From: Hypomesus transpacificus | Taxonomy: Eukaryota > Chordata > Actinopteri > Osmeriformes > Osmeridae | Direction of reading: 5' to 3' | Length of the DNA stretch: 64,000 nucleotides | Assembly (NCBI RefSeq): GCF_021917145.1 | Contig: NC_061080.1 | Span: forward strand, 2,337,497 to 2,401,496 | Part shown: piece after piece, positions 1-13,000 of the stretch | How the letters are laid out: every line of letters begins with the position of its first letter | How positions within the stretch are numbered: position 1 is the stretch's first letter | The notes under the pieces: generated by a model | Seen by the model: only the letters and a program-made list of their open reading frames with translations | Told to the model about the DNA's origin: nothing | Databases searched by the model: none | Position numbers and translations under genes: made by a program

Positions 1-56
1 CAATCCATAGTTGTGTGGTTATTTGTTTTGGCAGCTGTAGGGATCAGGTGACATAC

Positions 57-569
57 CTTGTTCTGCAGATCAGATATGGTGACATAGAAGGCAGAGTAGT
101 CGCGGGACGCTGGGGACGTCTTGCTCTCCAGGAACTGGCGGATCTTCAACTCCAGCTCACCGTTGGCCTTCTCCAGGATGCGCACCTTGTCCAGGTAGGT
201 GGCCAGACGGTCGTTCAGGTTCTGCATGGTGGCCTTCTCATTGGCTGATGTGTGATTTGTGACGCCGCCGCCACCTCCACCGCCTCCTCCCATACCGAAG
301 CCGAAGCCATAACCAGCACCACCACCGCCGCCGCCACCGGAACTGATGGAAGAACTGGAGATGCGTGTTCCGGAGCCTCCGGCGCCTCCATAAACACTGC
401 CGGCCCTCATGGCGGAGATGCGGCCGTAACCGCCGCTGCTGCCGCCTCCACCACCGCCGCCCATGTACATACTGGAGCCGCCTGATGAGCCTCCATACCT
501 CATGGAGCCTCCGCTGCTTCCGCCGCCGCCGGAGGAGTAACTGGTTTTGCTGGAGTAGGAGGTGGACAT
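57..569 (-). CDS. Type I keratin, first coding exon (gene continues past window start)
   Basis: Type I (acidic) keratins pair with type II keratins to form epithelial intermediate filaments in the cytoplasm. The exon encodes 171 residues from ATG at 569. The head begins [16 protein letters not shown] and is rich in Gly and Ser, with several Gly runs and the motif [16 protein letters not shown]. The helix initiation motif [20 protein letters not shown] is followed by the rest of coil 1A and reads to DLQNK. The exon ends in a good donor (AAG|GTATGT, last coding base 57), phase 0. Bases 1-56 are intron; the remaining exons lie outside the window. Gly-rich heads are typical of epidermal rather than simple-epithelial keratins. 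The initiation motif makes the family certain; which fish paralogue it is cannot be told. Unlike the next keratin gene, coil 1A is not interrupted by an intron here. Confidence 0.95.
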
Positions 570-644
570 GGTCACTGAGAGAGAGAGAGGAAGTCTGCCT
601 GCCCTGGATGAGGAGAGACTGCCACACCACCCAGACGTTGCTCC

Positions 645-652
645 CTTTTATA
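645..652 (-). promoter_or_regulatory. TATA box of the first keratin gene
   Basis: On the minus strand this reads TATAAAAG, about 75 bases upstream of the ATG at 569, so transcription should begin near 615-620 with a 5' leader of about 45-50 bases. A strong TATA box is usual for highly expressed keratin genes. The position relative to the ATG is seen; the start site itself is inferred. Confidence 0.7.
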
Positions 653-3600
653 CACAACAGGATCGAAGGGAGGGAGGGATGCAGGCAGGCAGGGAGGAGG
701 GGGGAGAGGCGTTTCCTCATGAAAGGCAGGGGCTCTTACTCCACCCTGTTTGTACCCTTGCAGGCAGATGCAGATAGAGAAAGGAGTGAGGATGGATGTG
801 GGGCACGATCACATGGAAGCAAACGTGTGCATTCAGCACACGCACAGTACATCGGCTTAAGGCCTGCATACAGACGCATCTGGGAAGTTTGACCGATATG
901 AATAAAAGTACAGATATGCAAATCCATATCACACAGGTGAGTGAAAGTGGCTCTCATACATGTTATTACATCATAAGCACACTGAGGTATCTGGGGGACA
1001 GCAGACACACCCACTGGTGTTAGCCTCAGGGTAGTCTGTCAATCAATCATCCCAGAAACTTTGACAATGACATGCGAAGTTATTTGAATTGCACTGTTGC
1101 CATATCCAGCTACATTGTTTGGCACAACGAAACTAAGTCTGTACTTGTTGCTGTGACAACATACAGTTGTGGTGTCCTGAATGGAAACGCAAAAGTACAA
1201 ACGAAAGATTCGCCTGAAGCTGTGCCAATATTAAGAACAGACCTCTCTTTGTCTCTGGAAGGTTGTCTAACCAGAACATCTACAAATCTCTTAAATGTAA
1301 CACCCCTATTTTGCATTTGCAAATAAAAACTGATGTATTTTTGCGAATGCATCCAGTTCGTTCTCTTTTCACTAATGAGCAAGCTTGCATGACTCAAAAG
1401 TGCAGCGTGCATTTTGCAAATGGAGGAACGAGTCTGCAAGGCAGAGTAAGCTTATTTCTTCCTCAATAGTAGTACTACATCGTCTGGCATCACTCAGCAC
1501 TTCGAACTCAAGCCCAGGAAAAACTTACCACAGATGTGTGATTGCTTTACTGTTCTCTCCCACTAAATATCCTGGCAGGGCATTTTGGCGTTTTCAGTGT
1601 GCACGAACAAGCTCTTGCTTGTTTTCCTCTTTCCAAGCTTGAGTATTTCCTTTAGGCTTTTACAAAGCTCCTGTTAAAATGTTTAAAAAAACTTTGTTGA
1701 CTCATTAGAATGCACGACTCAAATGACTTGCATTTTAAACCATTTGCATTAAAAGCTTTATTGTGATAACGCAAATGATTTGATCACGTGAATCGTGGTC
1801 AAATGTCTATTTGAATTAGTAATCATTAAATACAACGCTATCATAGGGATAAGTTACACAAATCCCACTATCTCTAACAAATGCATGCCCTCGAATATTG
1901 TGCAACAATTTCTCTGATTAACAGAGTAAGACGCCCTACGGTACAAAAAGGTGAACATTTGTTATATTCATCTCTGCCCTGCAGCTTCGTCTTCGTGTCA
2001 GGTACAACCAAGTTAAACCACGGAATATTTCCCTAATGACAATCAGTGCACATACTGTTTTGTAATATAGTCAACCAAACCGTTTGTAATAAAAATGAAA
2101 TCAATATAAATAACATTTCATTTAAAGACAACCGCCCACAGCACAAACAATCTTCAGTCAATATAGTTATCATTCAAAGTCTATGAATAGATAGCAATCT
2201 ATGAATCATAGATAAGAAACAGTTAAAAATATTTTTTACATGGTTTCTTAGAATGTGTTGTTTGTTCGTCAGACTGTGTTCACCAATATATTTGAATTAG
2301 ATTATTTATGCAAGCAGATCCTGCAATTGTTCATTTCCATTTATGTAAACTACTGTGAAAAAAACACACCACCCTTGATCTGCATGAAGCAGGTTTTTTT
2401 CTCTCCATGTTATCTCAATGGAACATGTTCCTGGACCTACCATACCTGCTGTCCATCACAAAAGTCAACCGATACTCTCCAGACACTGTCCAATGGCATT
2501 CCACATTGATAGCTGGTTAGACAAGGCTGACACTTGCATAGAGCAGACCTACATTGCACTGCAGAGTTCTTATTTACAAAGTGTACTGTACAATACCCAA
2601 GAGAACAATCACACAAGCAAACATATTTCAAATGACAAATGCCACTCATTAATTACAATTGGAATTTTTAAAGATTCACATTCATTGGGTAAAGTTATTG
2701 TCCGTTTTTTATGTTATGTTTTTTAGTTTTTTGTTAATACACATCAAATAACATGAGCACTTGTGTCCATCATGTAAATGTGCCAGACTGAGCCAGCTGA
2801 TGGCATATCAAACATTTAAAGGAAACATACAGGACACATACACAGATATGAACAATAGCACATAACCACAAACATGCAGTAGCACAAGGACATAACAATA
2901 CACTAAAACCTGCAAGGTGTGCCAAGGCTGTGCAGTTTCACAATCAATCTTTTAAAGCCATTCAAAGGGATATCTTAACTTGAAAGCATGTTCAAGTTTG
3001 TGTGGGGTTTGCAATGGATCTTTTTAGATCTACTGAAAGTCAGTGCACTCCACTTCTCTCAGACCCGATAAAGATAAAATACATAAATCTTTCGAACACA
3101 TCATTAGTCAAATCTGTCATTGCCATAGTCAGTCCCTTTTAATTCAACAACTTTCATCTGTTGTACAAATAAAGCTAACTTCTCTGTGCCACCCTGTACT
3201 CTCTACACCCTGTCAATGGAAAAAGGCCTACACCCAAGCTGTCACACAGGAATCAGAGCTCCTTTGTGCAGGTAAACCCTATTTTTCTACATTTGTTCAT
3301 CCCCATTCTTTGTGTTTTCTCTTTTACACACACACACAAACACAGTCTTCATGAGCCGTGCCCCTCGGGCATGTGAAGCATCGAAGCTGCGATGAGTCAC
3401 CGGCAGCTTCTGCTCTCAGAGCCAGTGCCCCCCCCCCCCCCCCCCCCTTCCTACTTGGAGATCTGTGCCAGGGCCAGACCGGTTCCTGCTGCTTCAGGTG
3501 CCAGCCACACCCTGCTCCACAGAACCACACAAAACAGAACATCCCAGCAGACCAAGGCCCCACGACCAGAAACTCAGTGAAAGACGATGCATTTTATGTT

Positions 3601-3897
3601 GAAGTTGTTTTCCAAATGTATTGCTTTCAAAGGAAATCGTTTTTAAAATGTTTTCAAAAGTTGAACATGTCTGCTTGCAGGCAACGTGGCAAGAGAAAGA
3701 CAACAACATTTTACATTCAAATACTTTTTCGTTTTTGCAGTACTCACTCTCGCAATTAGTGATTGTAAGCTGTAAACAGTGTTCAATACTGCAACATAAG
3801 GATTAATACGTACTTTGTATTTGTCTTTAGAATGCACTTTAGAATGATTTGAAGTTGGAATACTGCAAAGCTATTTATTGCATTACAATAATAATCA

Positions 3898-4080
3898 GTG
3901 ACCCGGTCCACCTCAGCCACAGGCTGTTTGACCTGCTACCCTCAGGTAAATGGTTCAGGAGTATCCTGATCACCTGGTTTGGGACAAATTCCTCCCTAAA
4001 GGGATTGTTGAACTGCTGATCTTTCTTGTGGACGTCTGTGGTCAAGACTGCTCAGTCTGCGAACTAGCTTCCACTCAGCC
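3898..4080 (+). repeat. Possible decayed LINE-like fragment
   Basis: The conceptual peptide HLSHRLFDLLPSGKWFRSI near 3908-3965 resembles a short motif that recurs in degenerate non-LTR elements of fish genomes. The frame is soon lost, and no reverse transcriptase or endonuclease motif is present. The assignment rests on remembered similarity only. Confidence 0.25.
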
Positions 4081-5165
4081 ACTTTATATCATTTTTATTC
4101 AAATGACATTCAAAATGATTGAATTACGTTTTTTTTGTTTATCGTTTTAAATACACCATATTCTGGTCGCACAATCTCTTCATAATTGTATTTCATAAGT
4201 CGTAGTTCAATAAAGAAGGTCATGCTATTAACGTACACACCACTATAAAATTGAACTTGTTAATACACTGATGAAGGATGAATGGCGGCTAAATAAATCA
4301 TACAGAAAGCATAATGCTCGTATGTTTAAAACTTCTTTCATGGCTTTGTCAACATTGCATCTGCACTGCAGGCCACAGTGACAATCCAGGATAACTTGCT
4401 CCTCCGTGCCTTTGTGCTGTAAACAGCACAGCCGCACCCATACTCAGGTGATTCTGCCTCAGGACATCTACTGTGTACATATTACACTCCTATCATAAAT
4501 CCAGTGTTCAGGTTCTGTTCGCCGTTTCTCTGCAATGGTGCTCTTTCAAGTCACTTCACGTCTCTGCATCTCAGTCATGTTCCAGACTGCATGAATTCTA
4601 AACAAAAAATGGCTTAGCTGCCTTGGATTCCTAGAAGCCAGTTAATTGTGTCTTCACGGAAAATCTGATGTGTGAAGATGAAAGCAGGCAATCATGCCCA
4701 GTGAGGATTCAAAATCTGCAAGAGCATGTTTTACTCTGCCCTGATTCATTCCATACCATGATGTTAAAGGAGTTTCATGTCTAACTACAATGATTTTGAT
4801 AGAATAATACTTTGTTGAACCAATCAGTTGCCTTTCTGGTGTCTTGGGGAAAGACTGTTACAATCTAGTTTTTATTCAATGCCAAAGGCTGTGTTGAAAT
4901 TATGTCCACCAGCTCTCCCTTGTGCGGTTTGAGGTGAAGCCTATTAGTATGCAATTACAATATTAGTGGTGATAGTGGAACACATTTCCTGTTGCAGTTT
5001 TTCAGGATAACAAAGCATCAGGCGTGATACATTTACGAGAGAAATGTTTCAAATATTGACGGTGATATTGCTTTCCAACACGACTGAAATCCCCAGTAAC
5101 TAGTGAAGTCATGTTACTTTTGTAATGGAGATGAATGAGCACAAAAGTGCTCGCATCAATTGCAG

Positions 5166-5209
5166 CTCATAGTTTTAAGCAAACAAGCAAACAAGCTTAA
5201 AACTATGAG
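5166..5209. repeat. Perfect inverted repeat with 15-base arms
   Basis: CTCATAGTTTTAAGC at 5166-5180 is matched by its exact reverse complement GCTTAAAACTATGAG at 5195-5209. A 14-base loop made of AAACAAGC-like repeats separates them. It could be the remains of a short palindromic transposon or just a cruciform-capable sequence. No flanking target duplication was recognised. Confidence 0.7.
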
Positions 5210-5264
5210 AGGGCCTCTTTAAGAGTCACAGGAGTGGAAGGCCGAACAAGCAGCAAGCTGGGCG

Positions 5265-5561
5265 GTGGCCTCTCAGATGGATGTTTCTAGAAAGACTCTA
5301 AAAGACATGGAGGACTGCTTCAGTGACATGGAAGTGGCAGAGGAGAAGTGTCGTTACAGAGGGAGGCGCTGTTTGGACCCTGAAACAGCCACACCTCAGA
5401 GGGAGGGAGTTTTTGCTTTCTGGGCTTCTTGCGAAAGACCTGTTGATTCTATTCTGAAGACAGAGTCGGGGGAAAGAGCAGAGTTGAAGGAACTTAGTGT
5501 AACATCAGGTATTCTCAAAACTCCAGACCCAGTTCCCTTTGTTCCTGCAGTATGTTTTTAG
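5265..5561 (+). CDS. Uncertain 98-codon open frame, no recognised family
   Basis: The frame begins MASQMDVSRKTLKDMEDCFS and is hydrophilic and acidic in its first half, without signal peptide, membrane segment or known motif. A hairpin lies just upstream at 5166-5209. No splice sites or poly(A) signal clearly belong to it. It may be chance, a transposon remnant or an exon of an unrecognised gene. It is listed because it is the longest open frame in the 6 kb spacer with protein-like composition. Confidence 0.15.
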   Translation: MASQMDVSRKTLKDMEDCFSDMEVAEEKCRYRGRRCLDPETATPQREGVFAFWASCERPVDSILKTESGERAELKELSVTSGILKTPDPVPFVPAVCF

Positions 5562-6594
5562 ATGTGTCGTTGGTTTCAAATACCTAAAAGCCTCCCCCCG
5601 TAAAAAACAAGCGGTAAGAGGAGATTGACCTGACAGGGCACCCATAGCTCCTTGCCAGGAGAGGAAGGGAAGAGGAATGCATGTTCAGTGTACCAATGCA
5701 CGGCCCGAGGGAGGTCCTGCCCAGACAAGTTCTGATTCTGATGATCTCGAATGACTTGATGTATTGCACATGCCAAAATTGAAAAGCTACAAAAATGACA
5801 CATGACATGAGATGACTATTCTTAGGGTTAGGTGGGGTTTGAAGATCTCATCAGGAACGGAAGGTGTGCTGCATTGTTGGAACTCTTAACCTGAAACACA
5901 CACAAGATATATGCCGCGTATTAAGAAACAAATGAGTACATTCAGATTTCAAAATATTCAGAATTGTCATTTCATTCAGGCTTCTAGGTGTGGCATGTCT
6001 AAAAGTATGTTATATTCACTGAGGCACGTAGCATGTCCTTGTTTATTCAAAGACTTAATGTGTGGAGCATGTGTTGAGCAACTCCAAGTCTCTACTTGAT
6101 TTAGACCAACCCTCCTAAAACACCTTAACATGACTCACCGATGAATGACAAAGAAAACAAATACACGTCTTAACACACCAGATCCCATTCACAGCTTTCA
6201 CGAACAGAAACGCCAATTCAATACCCGGTTATATAACTGTATAGCTATATACAAGCTGTAACTTATATTTTCTTTGCTGTGTTAGGAAAGTAGTACATCT
6301 TGAAATAGGATACCAGTATTGTTGAAAACACTGGGTTCCAGCTTTTTATATTCAACGCATTGCTTTTGGTTATTTGAATCCACAATGGAGTTCAAAGGTT
6401 ACAATGACCACTTACGCAAATATACGTTTTCCTAATGTCACTTACGCAACAAAAATCTGTTTCTGCTTAACTAAAATGAGATCATTCCACCCCATAAAGT
6501 AAAGTTATTGCTAGACAAAGCTGTTTGAGATGTGACACCTAGTGGTATTGAGTGGGAGCACACACAAACAGCAAAATACTTGAGGAAATATGGT

Positions 6595-6600
6595 TTTATT
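6595..6600 (-). terminator. Poly(A) signal of the second keratin gene
   Basis: AATAAA on the minus strand, about 455 bases beyond the stop codon at 7055. It is the best-placed canonical signal for this transcript, so the 3' end should fall near 6575-6585. Confidence 0.6.
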
Positions 6601-7054
6601 TGTTCTTACGATCCAGCATGAACTGATGAGTCAATGTAACTATTTTCCAACTGAGACAGTTCTACTAAAAAGACAGTAAAACAGCAACATGTCTCCATAT
6701 TTGCAAGATGAGGAGCAAAAATAAGAGAGAAAAAGACCTCTGGTTAGATAGAAAAAATAGAAGTCAACCCTTGAGCCCTGTTAGTAACAAGTAAATACAA
6801 AGTTCTTTGGAAAAATTCTAACCCCCACTAAATCCTTTTCAAGTTTGTGGAAACTGCCCACTTTCTACTCGCAGTAGGTCCAGGAACCACACGCTGAAAC
6901 CTTTCTAATCCAGTAACATTTGTTTACCCCGTACCCTTCAATTAACAAACATCCAGCCTCTTTCCTGCCTAGAAACAAAAGTTGCAGTGTGCTCTTTGTC
7001 AATATGGAAAAACATGAATGTTTCGCCAGGAAAATCTCTCTCGTTACTTCTCTT

Positions 7055-10000
7055 CTAGCTCAGTTCCTGGACTTTCTCAGAGGAAGAGGTGGCCACGACC
7101 TTGCCGTCCACTATTTCCTCAACAATGGTCTTCACTCTCCTCTGCAAGTGAGGGTTATGCTCTGTGGGGGAAGTCACAGAAACCAATGTTTTTTTTAATA
7201 GGATCATCAAATGAATGTCAGTGAAGTCAGTGTAAAACTGTGTTTATTGTGAACCACAGCTGAAGCCCATTCTGATAACCGAAAGGATTTGATGGAGATG
7301 GGGGTGGGGGGGCCACAAGTAGATGTTTTGACATGTGGATAAACAGATGTTGCGATGAAGAGGGGATGGCTGGCCTAAGGCGACCTGCTTTTGTTTAATT
7401 CCACAGTGACTTGCACTCCGAATGGTTAACAAGTTACTGTGAAAGTGGATTGATGGATAAAACTTTGGAATGAAACTTTTGACCCTCTCTGTAGGTCAAC
7501 CTTGTTGCTCACCTTCTTCCACCACCGTCACTTCCTGGACCTTCTCAACTACAATCACCTTCTTCTCTATCACCTCTCGGACATTGCTCTGGTGGCTGGT
7601 CGTTGAAACCACAGTCTTGTTACTGATGTTTAATAAAAAAGATAGAACGAGGTTTGAATCTGAAACATTGACAACATTTCAGAGAAATTCCAAAGTTCAC
7701 ATTCATTGAGTCACTCACCTCCCATCAACCTTCATCTATAACCCCAGCCTCAACCACTCACCCTCCCTCTGTCCGTTACATCTCTCCATCATCTCCCCCC
7801 CAACTCTGTTTATCTGATGAATTCCTTTCATCTCCATGTCTCCCCAACTCATTCTCTCACCAGCCTTCCTGTTTAACCCCTGCTCCTCTCACCTGTACGC
7901 CTCTCCGTCCAGCAGCCTCCTGTACTCGGCGATCTCCATCTCCAGCCTCATCTTGATGTCCAGGAGCACCTTGTACTCTGTGGCCTGGTGGTGGATGCTG
8001 GCAGTCAGCTGCTGGAGCTCCTCCTCCAGGGCGTTGATGCGGAGCTGCAGGGTGCTGAGCTGGGCGCTGTAGCGGCCGTTCACTTCAGCCATGCTCTGCT
8101 CCAGGTACTGTTTCTGCAGACGGGGGAGGGGTGTGGAGCGGGCGTGAGGGGGCAGTTAGTGGGGGAGTGAGTGAGTGAGTGAATGAAAAAATACAAAATA
8201 AGGGCCTTAGAATTATTAGATCTGTAAAACATGCCAAATAAGAGAATAAGAGACATGTTTATATCATAATATATATGTATTCAGATATCCAACAAGATTT
8301 AGCTTGCTTCATTTCAAGGTCCTTATGCAGAACTCCCATTACCTTAGTGAGCATGCCCTGCAGCTCTACCTCCAGACTCTGGAAGGTTCTCTTCCGGTCA
8401 CCCAGCTCTGACTGGGAGGTCTTCACCTCCGTGGTGCTGGTGGTGATCTGGACCTTTAGCGCCTCCACCTGGCAACCAGAGGAACACATGGAATTTCTCC
8501 GAAAACACAACCACCATTTAGAGCAGGGGTGTCGAACTCCGGTCCTCGAGGGCCGCTGTCCTGCATGTTTTAGATTTTTCCCTGCTCCAACACACCTGAT
8601 TCAATTAAATGGTTTGTTATAACGACCCTTCATTCAAATCAGGTGAGCTGGATCAGGGAAACATCTAAAACATGCAGGACAGCGGCCCTCGAGGACCGGA
8701 GTTCGACACCCCTGATTTAGAGAAATACCAGGAACCACAAGGAGTCAGCAGATTCCCAACAGAGTGTGTTTGAGTCTATTGGGTCACATGTTGTGTTTGT
8801 TCTGAAAACACACAACCACATTCAAGGGGCCTGGTTTCAACTAGTCATTGTGCATGCTCAATGCTCTACACACAAAGGTAAAGCCTTTTTAACATGTTTT
8901 TGTATTTCAAGGTTGTTTCACCTTTCCTTGGAACCACTTCTCAGCTTCTCTCTGGTTCTTCTGCACGAGAGACTCGTACTGCTCCCTCATATCACGCAGT
9001 TCCTTGTTCAGGTCGGCAGAGGCAGGGCAGTCCATCTCCACGTTCACGGCTCCGCCCTGCTGCACACGCATCAGCCCCATCTCCTATAACAAGATAGTAG
9101 GAGAGGAAAAGGAACTACAAGGTTTAATGCTATGAGCCCTGGGATTTGTAGTCCAATTCTCCTTGTATATAGACAGACAGTATATGTAGTATACTGTCAT
9201 ATATGCAGTATATGTAGACAGACATGACAGGTATGGAAAGCTGTACTAAAACCAAGGACGCCTGACGGGAAGCTGTACTTGAGACTTGGAGCTCTTACGC
9301 CACCTGGTGGCTGAAAAAGTAACTAACCCCTAACGCCAACAATGCCCACAAAAACACAGCTTCTAAAAAAAGAAGCGTGTTGAGATGTGACGAGGCGTGT
9401 CATTCACCTCCTCATGGCTCTTCTTCAGGTAAACCAGTTCCTCTCTCAGCCCCTCCATCTGCATCTCCAGGTCACTCCGGGAGAGCGTGAAGCTGTCCAG
9501 AACCCCCCTCAGACGGACTATGTCTGCCTCCACCATCATCCGCATGTTCAGCTCCATCTCAAACCTAACGACAGAGGACAAAGGGACCGGGGTCACGACC
9601 CCTACTTCCACAGACCCAGACGTCCACAGACCCGGACGTCCACAGACCCAGACGTCCACAGACCCAGACCCAAAAATCACGCGCTAAAACGTGCCGGTAA
9701 AGACTTGAGGGGATTTTTTTCCCCGCAGTGCACCAGGGGCAATCAATCACTTACTTGATCTTGAAGTCATCGGCTGCCAATCTGGCGTTGTCCACCTGCA
9801 GGGTCACCTGAGCGTGATCCGTGTACGCCAACTGGATCTGAGCAGGAAATGACACGTCCACATTGTTTTCATCAGTTGACGGTAGACTGTGACCAAATAT
9901 CTGTAAATAGATATTTTCTCCTATTCGTTCCTGTGGTATGCCTGTTTGTGGATCGCTATATATCCATGTCTCAGGATACTGACTAAGGAGGCCAAAGTGG

Positions 10001-13000
10001 TAGGCATAGTGCCCATGTCCAGTATGCAGCGGTTGATGTTGTAGTTGATTTTGTGTTAATAGTTTGTGAAATAGTGCGAGCTCACTATGGCTGAAAAAGA
10101 TCCATCGTGAAACTGGTGTCAAATTATTTTTGGGCAAATGTCAAAATGCTTCTCCAAACAACGTCAAACGCTGCACTCCACTGGATTATAAATTGAACAC
10201 CTGACTGGTTCTCGAGATAATCGTGGGAAAGTTCCTGCTCAAAAATCCCATTCAAAAAAATAGACAGACAGACAGAGATTCTTGTCATTTCTTAGAGAGA
10301 TTCCTGGCATTATTAGAGAGATAGGATTTCAGGGCAGCGAGTGTAAGGCCAAGACTAGTCTTAAACTAAATTTATGCAACTGGCCCCTGGTGTCAAAACT
10401 ACATTACCCCGCAGTACCTTCTCACGGAGTCCAGAGATGGTGTCAAGGTAGACGGTCAGGTCATTGCTGTGAACTGGGGACCTCTTCTCATAGAATTCCT
10501 TGATCTGCAGCTCTAGTTTCCGATTGGCTGCCTCTAAGGAACGCACCTGTGTAAATTAATAGGTGTAGTAGAAAGTCAGTAAATAGTGTCATGTTCATTT
10601 GTCACACAGAAAGATAATCCACTAACATGCCGGCAACGGAAAAATACAGCCACCCCTGACCCTTTTTCAGTGCAAGCCTAGAGGAATTTTACGCACACAA
10701 TAACTGCCTCTGTTCCAAATAATGCAGGCTTTAGCGCCATAGTTTCTCCTCACAGGCAGAATAACTGTAACCTATATATAAGTTTAGCATTTTGGAAAGG
10801 GTATTATGTATATAAAATGTGTCATTTCAATGTCACTGGGGAATAATTGCATGCATTAGGCTGTGTAGGATACTGAGGAAAGAAAAACATAAATTCACAA
10901 AAACTTTTATTGAATGGAAATGTAGGCTGGTTTATTTCCTCTATATGTGTTTTTGTTTTTGTTTATAATTAACATAAATGGGGACAAAAAAGGAAGAATG
11001 GGAAATAAATTGGGTTCAGAAAAGTCTGGATGGCTATGTTGTAAAGGGACCAGTGAAATATCTGTAGCCTATAGATCATTCATTGTATTTTTTATTTACA
11101 TTTCTGAGCCTAAATAAAAAATAAAAAAAATAGTTTTAATGGCACAACACTGAGTAATGATTTTTGCCTTGTCATTCCTCAATAAGTCCATGATCACACA
11201 GACATACCCCACAGACATTTGACTTGAGTTGACACTTGAGTTTTTGCTTCTAATCCACCTCTCCATGCAACCAGAATATAAAGAATGATCCAGACCTATA
11301 TGGTGTTCGTCAAGACTTCCCAAACATTCTGAAAGCACACAACTTACAGTAATCAAAACTCATAGCCTCATTGTTAGCCCACTCACCGTGCCGAAAAAGA
11401 TTCAAAGGGAGTGTTTGCGTTGAGGCTTTTACTTTGGCATTATGTGAATAGGCAAAGGATGATTTCAAAGGAAGGAATTTACGCCTAAACTCTGTTCCAC
11501 AGAAATCCGTTTGCATGCCTATTCTGGCACCCTTACCACCCGTTTTGCTATTGAAAGAAAAAAAAGTGTGTTTTGCATCGATAAGCGTATGTATTTGGCC
11601 TGAGCCATAATTGTTTTCTACGTTTTGTTTTGCCATGTCATCAGAATGTCATGAGGAATGTTTTCTTCGCGTGTGGTTAGAAATGAAATTATGTCGGAGA
11701 AACAATTACCCCACCTTGTTTTACTTTCAGTTGATGACATTTAGATGTTGATGATCAAGATATCTTCTGAACCTGCCAACCCACAGACAGTCTAACCAGC
11801 AACATTCTGAAACCTAAATATAGTGTTTTTAATGGTATGGTATTGGTCACAAATTATTGTATACTAACTTGATAATGAGATTTAATACAGACGTAAACAC
11901 TGTTCCCTTTTTTGGCCTAAACTTACAATTTCCTTACACTTGCAACCGCACATCGATACAAAGGGCCATTGCCAAGAATTTTGAGCACCATATTAAACAG
12001 AACGTTTCCAAAAAATCCCACACCCCATACTTGAGCCAACAACAATCACATCAACTAAGCACGTTTTTCAACAAGTCATCAAACTCTGTCTTGAGATGCC
12101 AAGCACTCTTTCTGGGATGTCATCCTCCAATTCAGTGCCTCATCAATCAAGATCAAGACAAAGCAGATGTGACAAGTGCATGTTGTTGTAGCCTACAGTA
12201 TAATTGATCACATCCACATTAGTCTAGAATGACTGTTTGAAGTCAATAATACTTAAAGACGGTGTTGTAGGAGAAATCCCTGTCAGATATAATAGCAGTT
12301 CAGGCTCTGCCATAAAGCCTATCCTTTACAACAGCTCCTGCGTAGGATAAAACTAGATGCAGACCTCCAAATGCTGGACAAAGATACGATTAAGAAGTAA
12401 TCATCACATATAGGCCTACTCAATATGATTTATTATTATGGAACTACCTATAATATTTGCACAAATGAAGCTTAGCGCAAGTTCAGTCAGGCACGACCAA
12501 TCCCTGCACTCGGGCATACTCGATCATGTTCACTTACTCCCCCCGCTAAGAACGCTTCCCTCTTTCCTATACCTGGTTGTCATATGGGTTTCTGTATCGA
12601 TTGGCGCTCTCGTCTATCCATTAACCGTGTCAAACTTCCTCGTAGCTGTAAGCCTATCACAATGATGCCTTGCCTTTAAATACGATTCTCTCCCTGTTTA
12701 ATTTGTCCATGCTATCAAGTGCGCGACGATGCGACCCCTCCACCTCCCCGTTGCCACCCGGTGCCTTGTCGTTGTTCCTCGACTCCTCTGGCTGGGTCAT
12801 CGGCTGCCGCCACCGCCACCAGTGTCTGGACTCCGTGGGGGATTCTTCTTCAGATGCTGGGCAGGCGCCCTTTGATCAATAATTCTCCATGTGGTCTAAG
12901 CTCCAAACACTTGTAGTACATTTATTATTCTGTAAATAAACACCACTTTACTCATCCCAGGTCTCGCCGGATTGAAATAATATGTGTAGGCCTACTGAGA

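Larger units (their letters stand above)
660..6570. other. Gene-poor spacer between the two keratin genes
   Basis: No exon of a recognisable gene was found here on either strand. The stretch holds a poly-C run at 3429-3447, a decayed retroelement-like fragment near 3900-4080, a perfect hairpin at 5166-5209, and a 98-codon open frame at 5265-5561 with no recognised family. The rest is AT-rich unique-looking sequence. Confidence 0.6.

Noticed and set aside
238-892. Arg-rich and Ala/Thr-rich open frames over the first keratin exon
   Set aside because: They are shadows of the Gly-rich keratin head in other frames.
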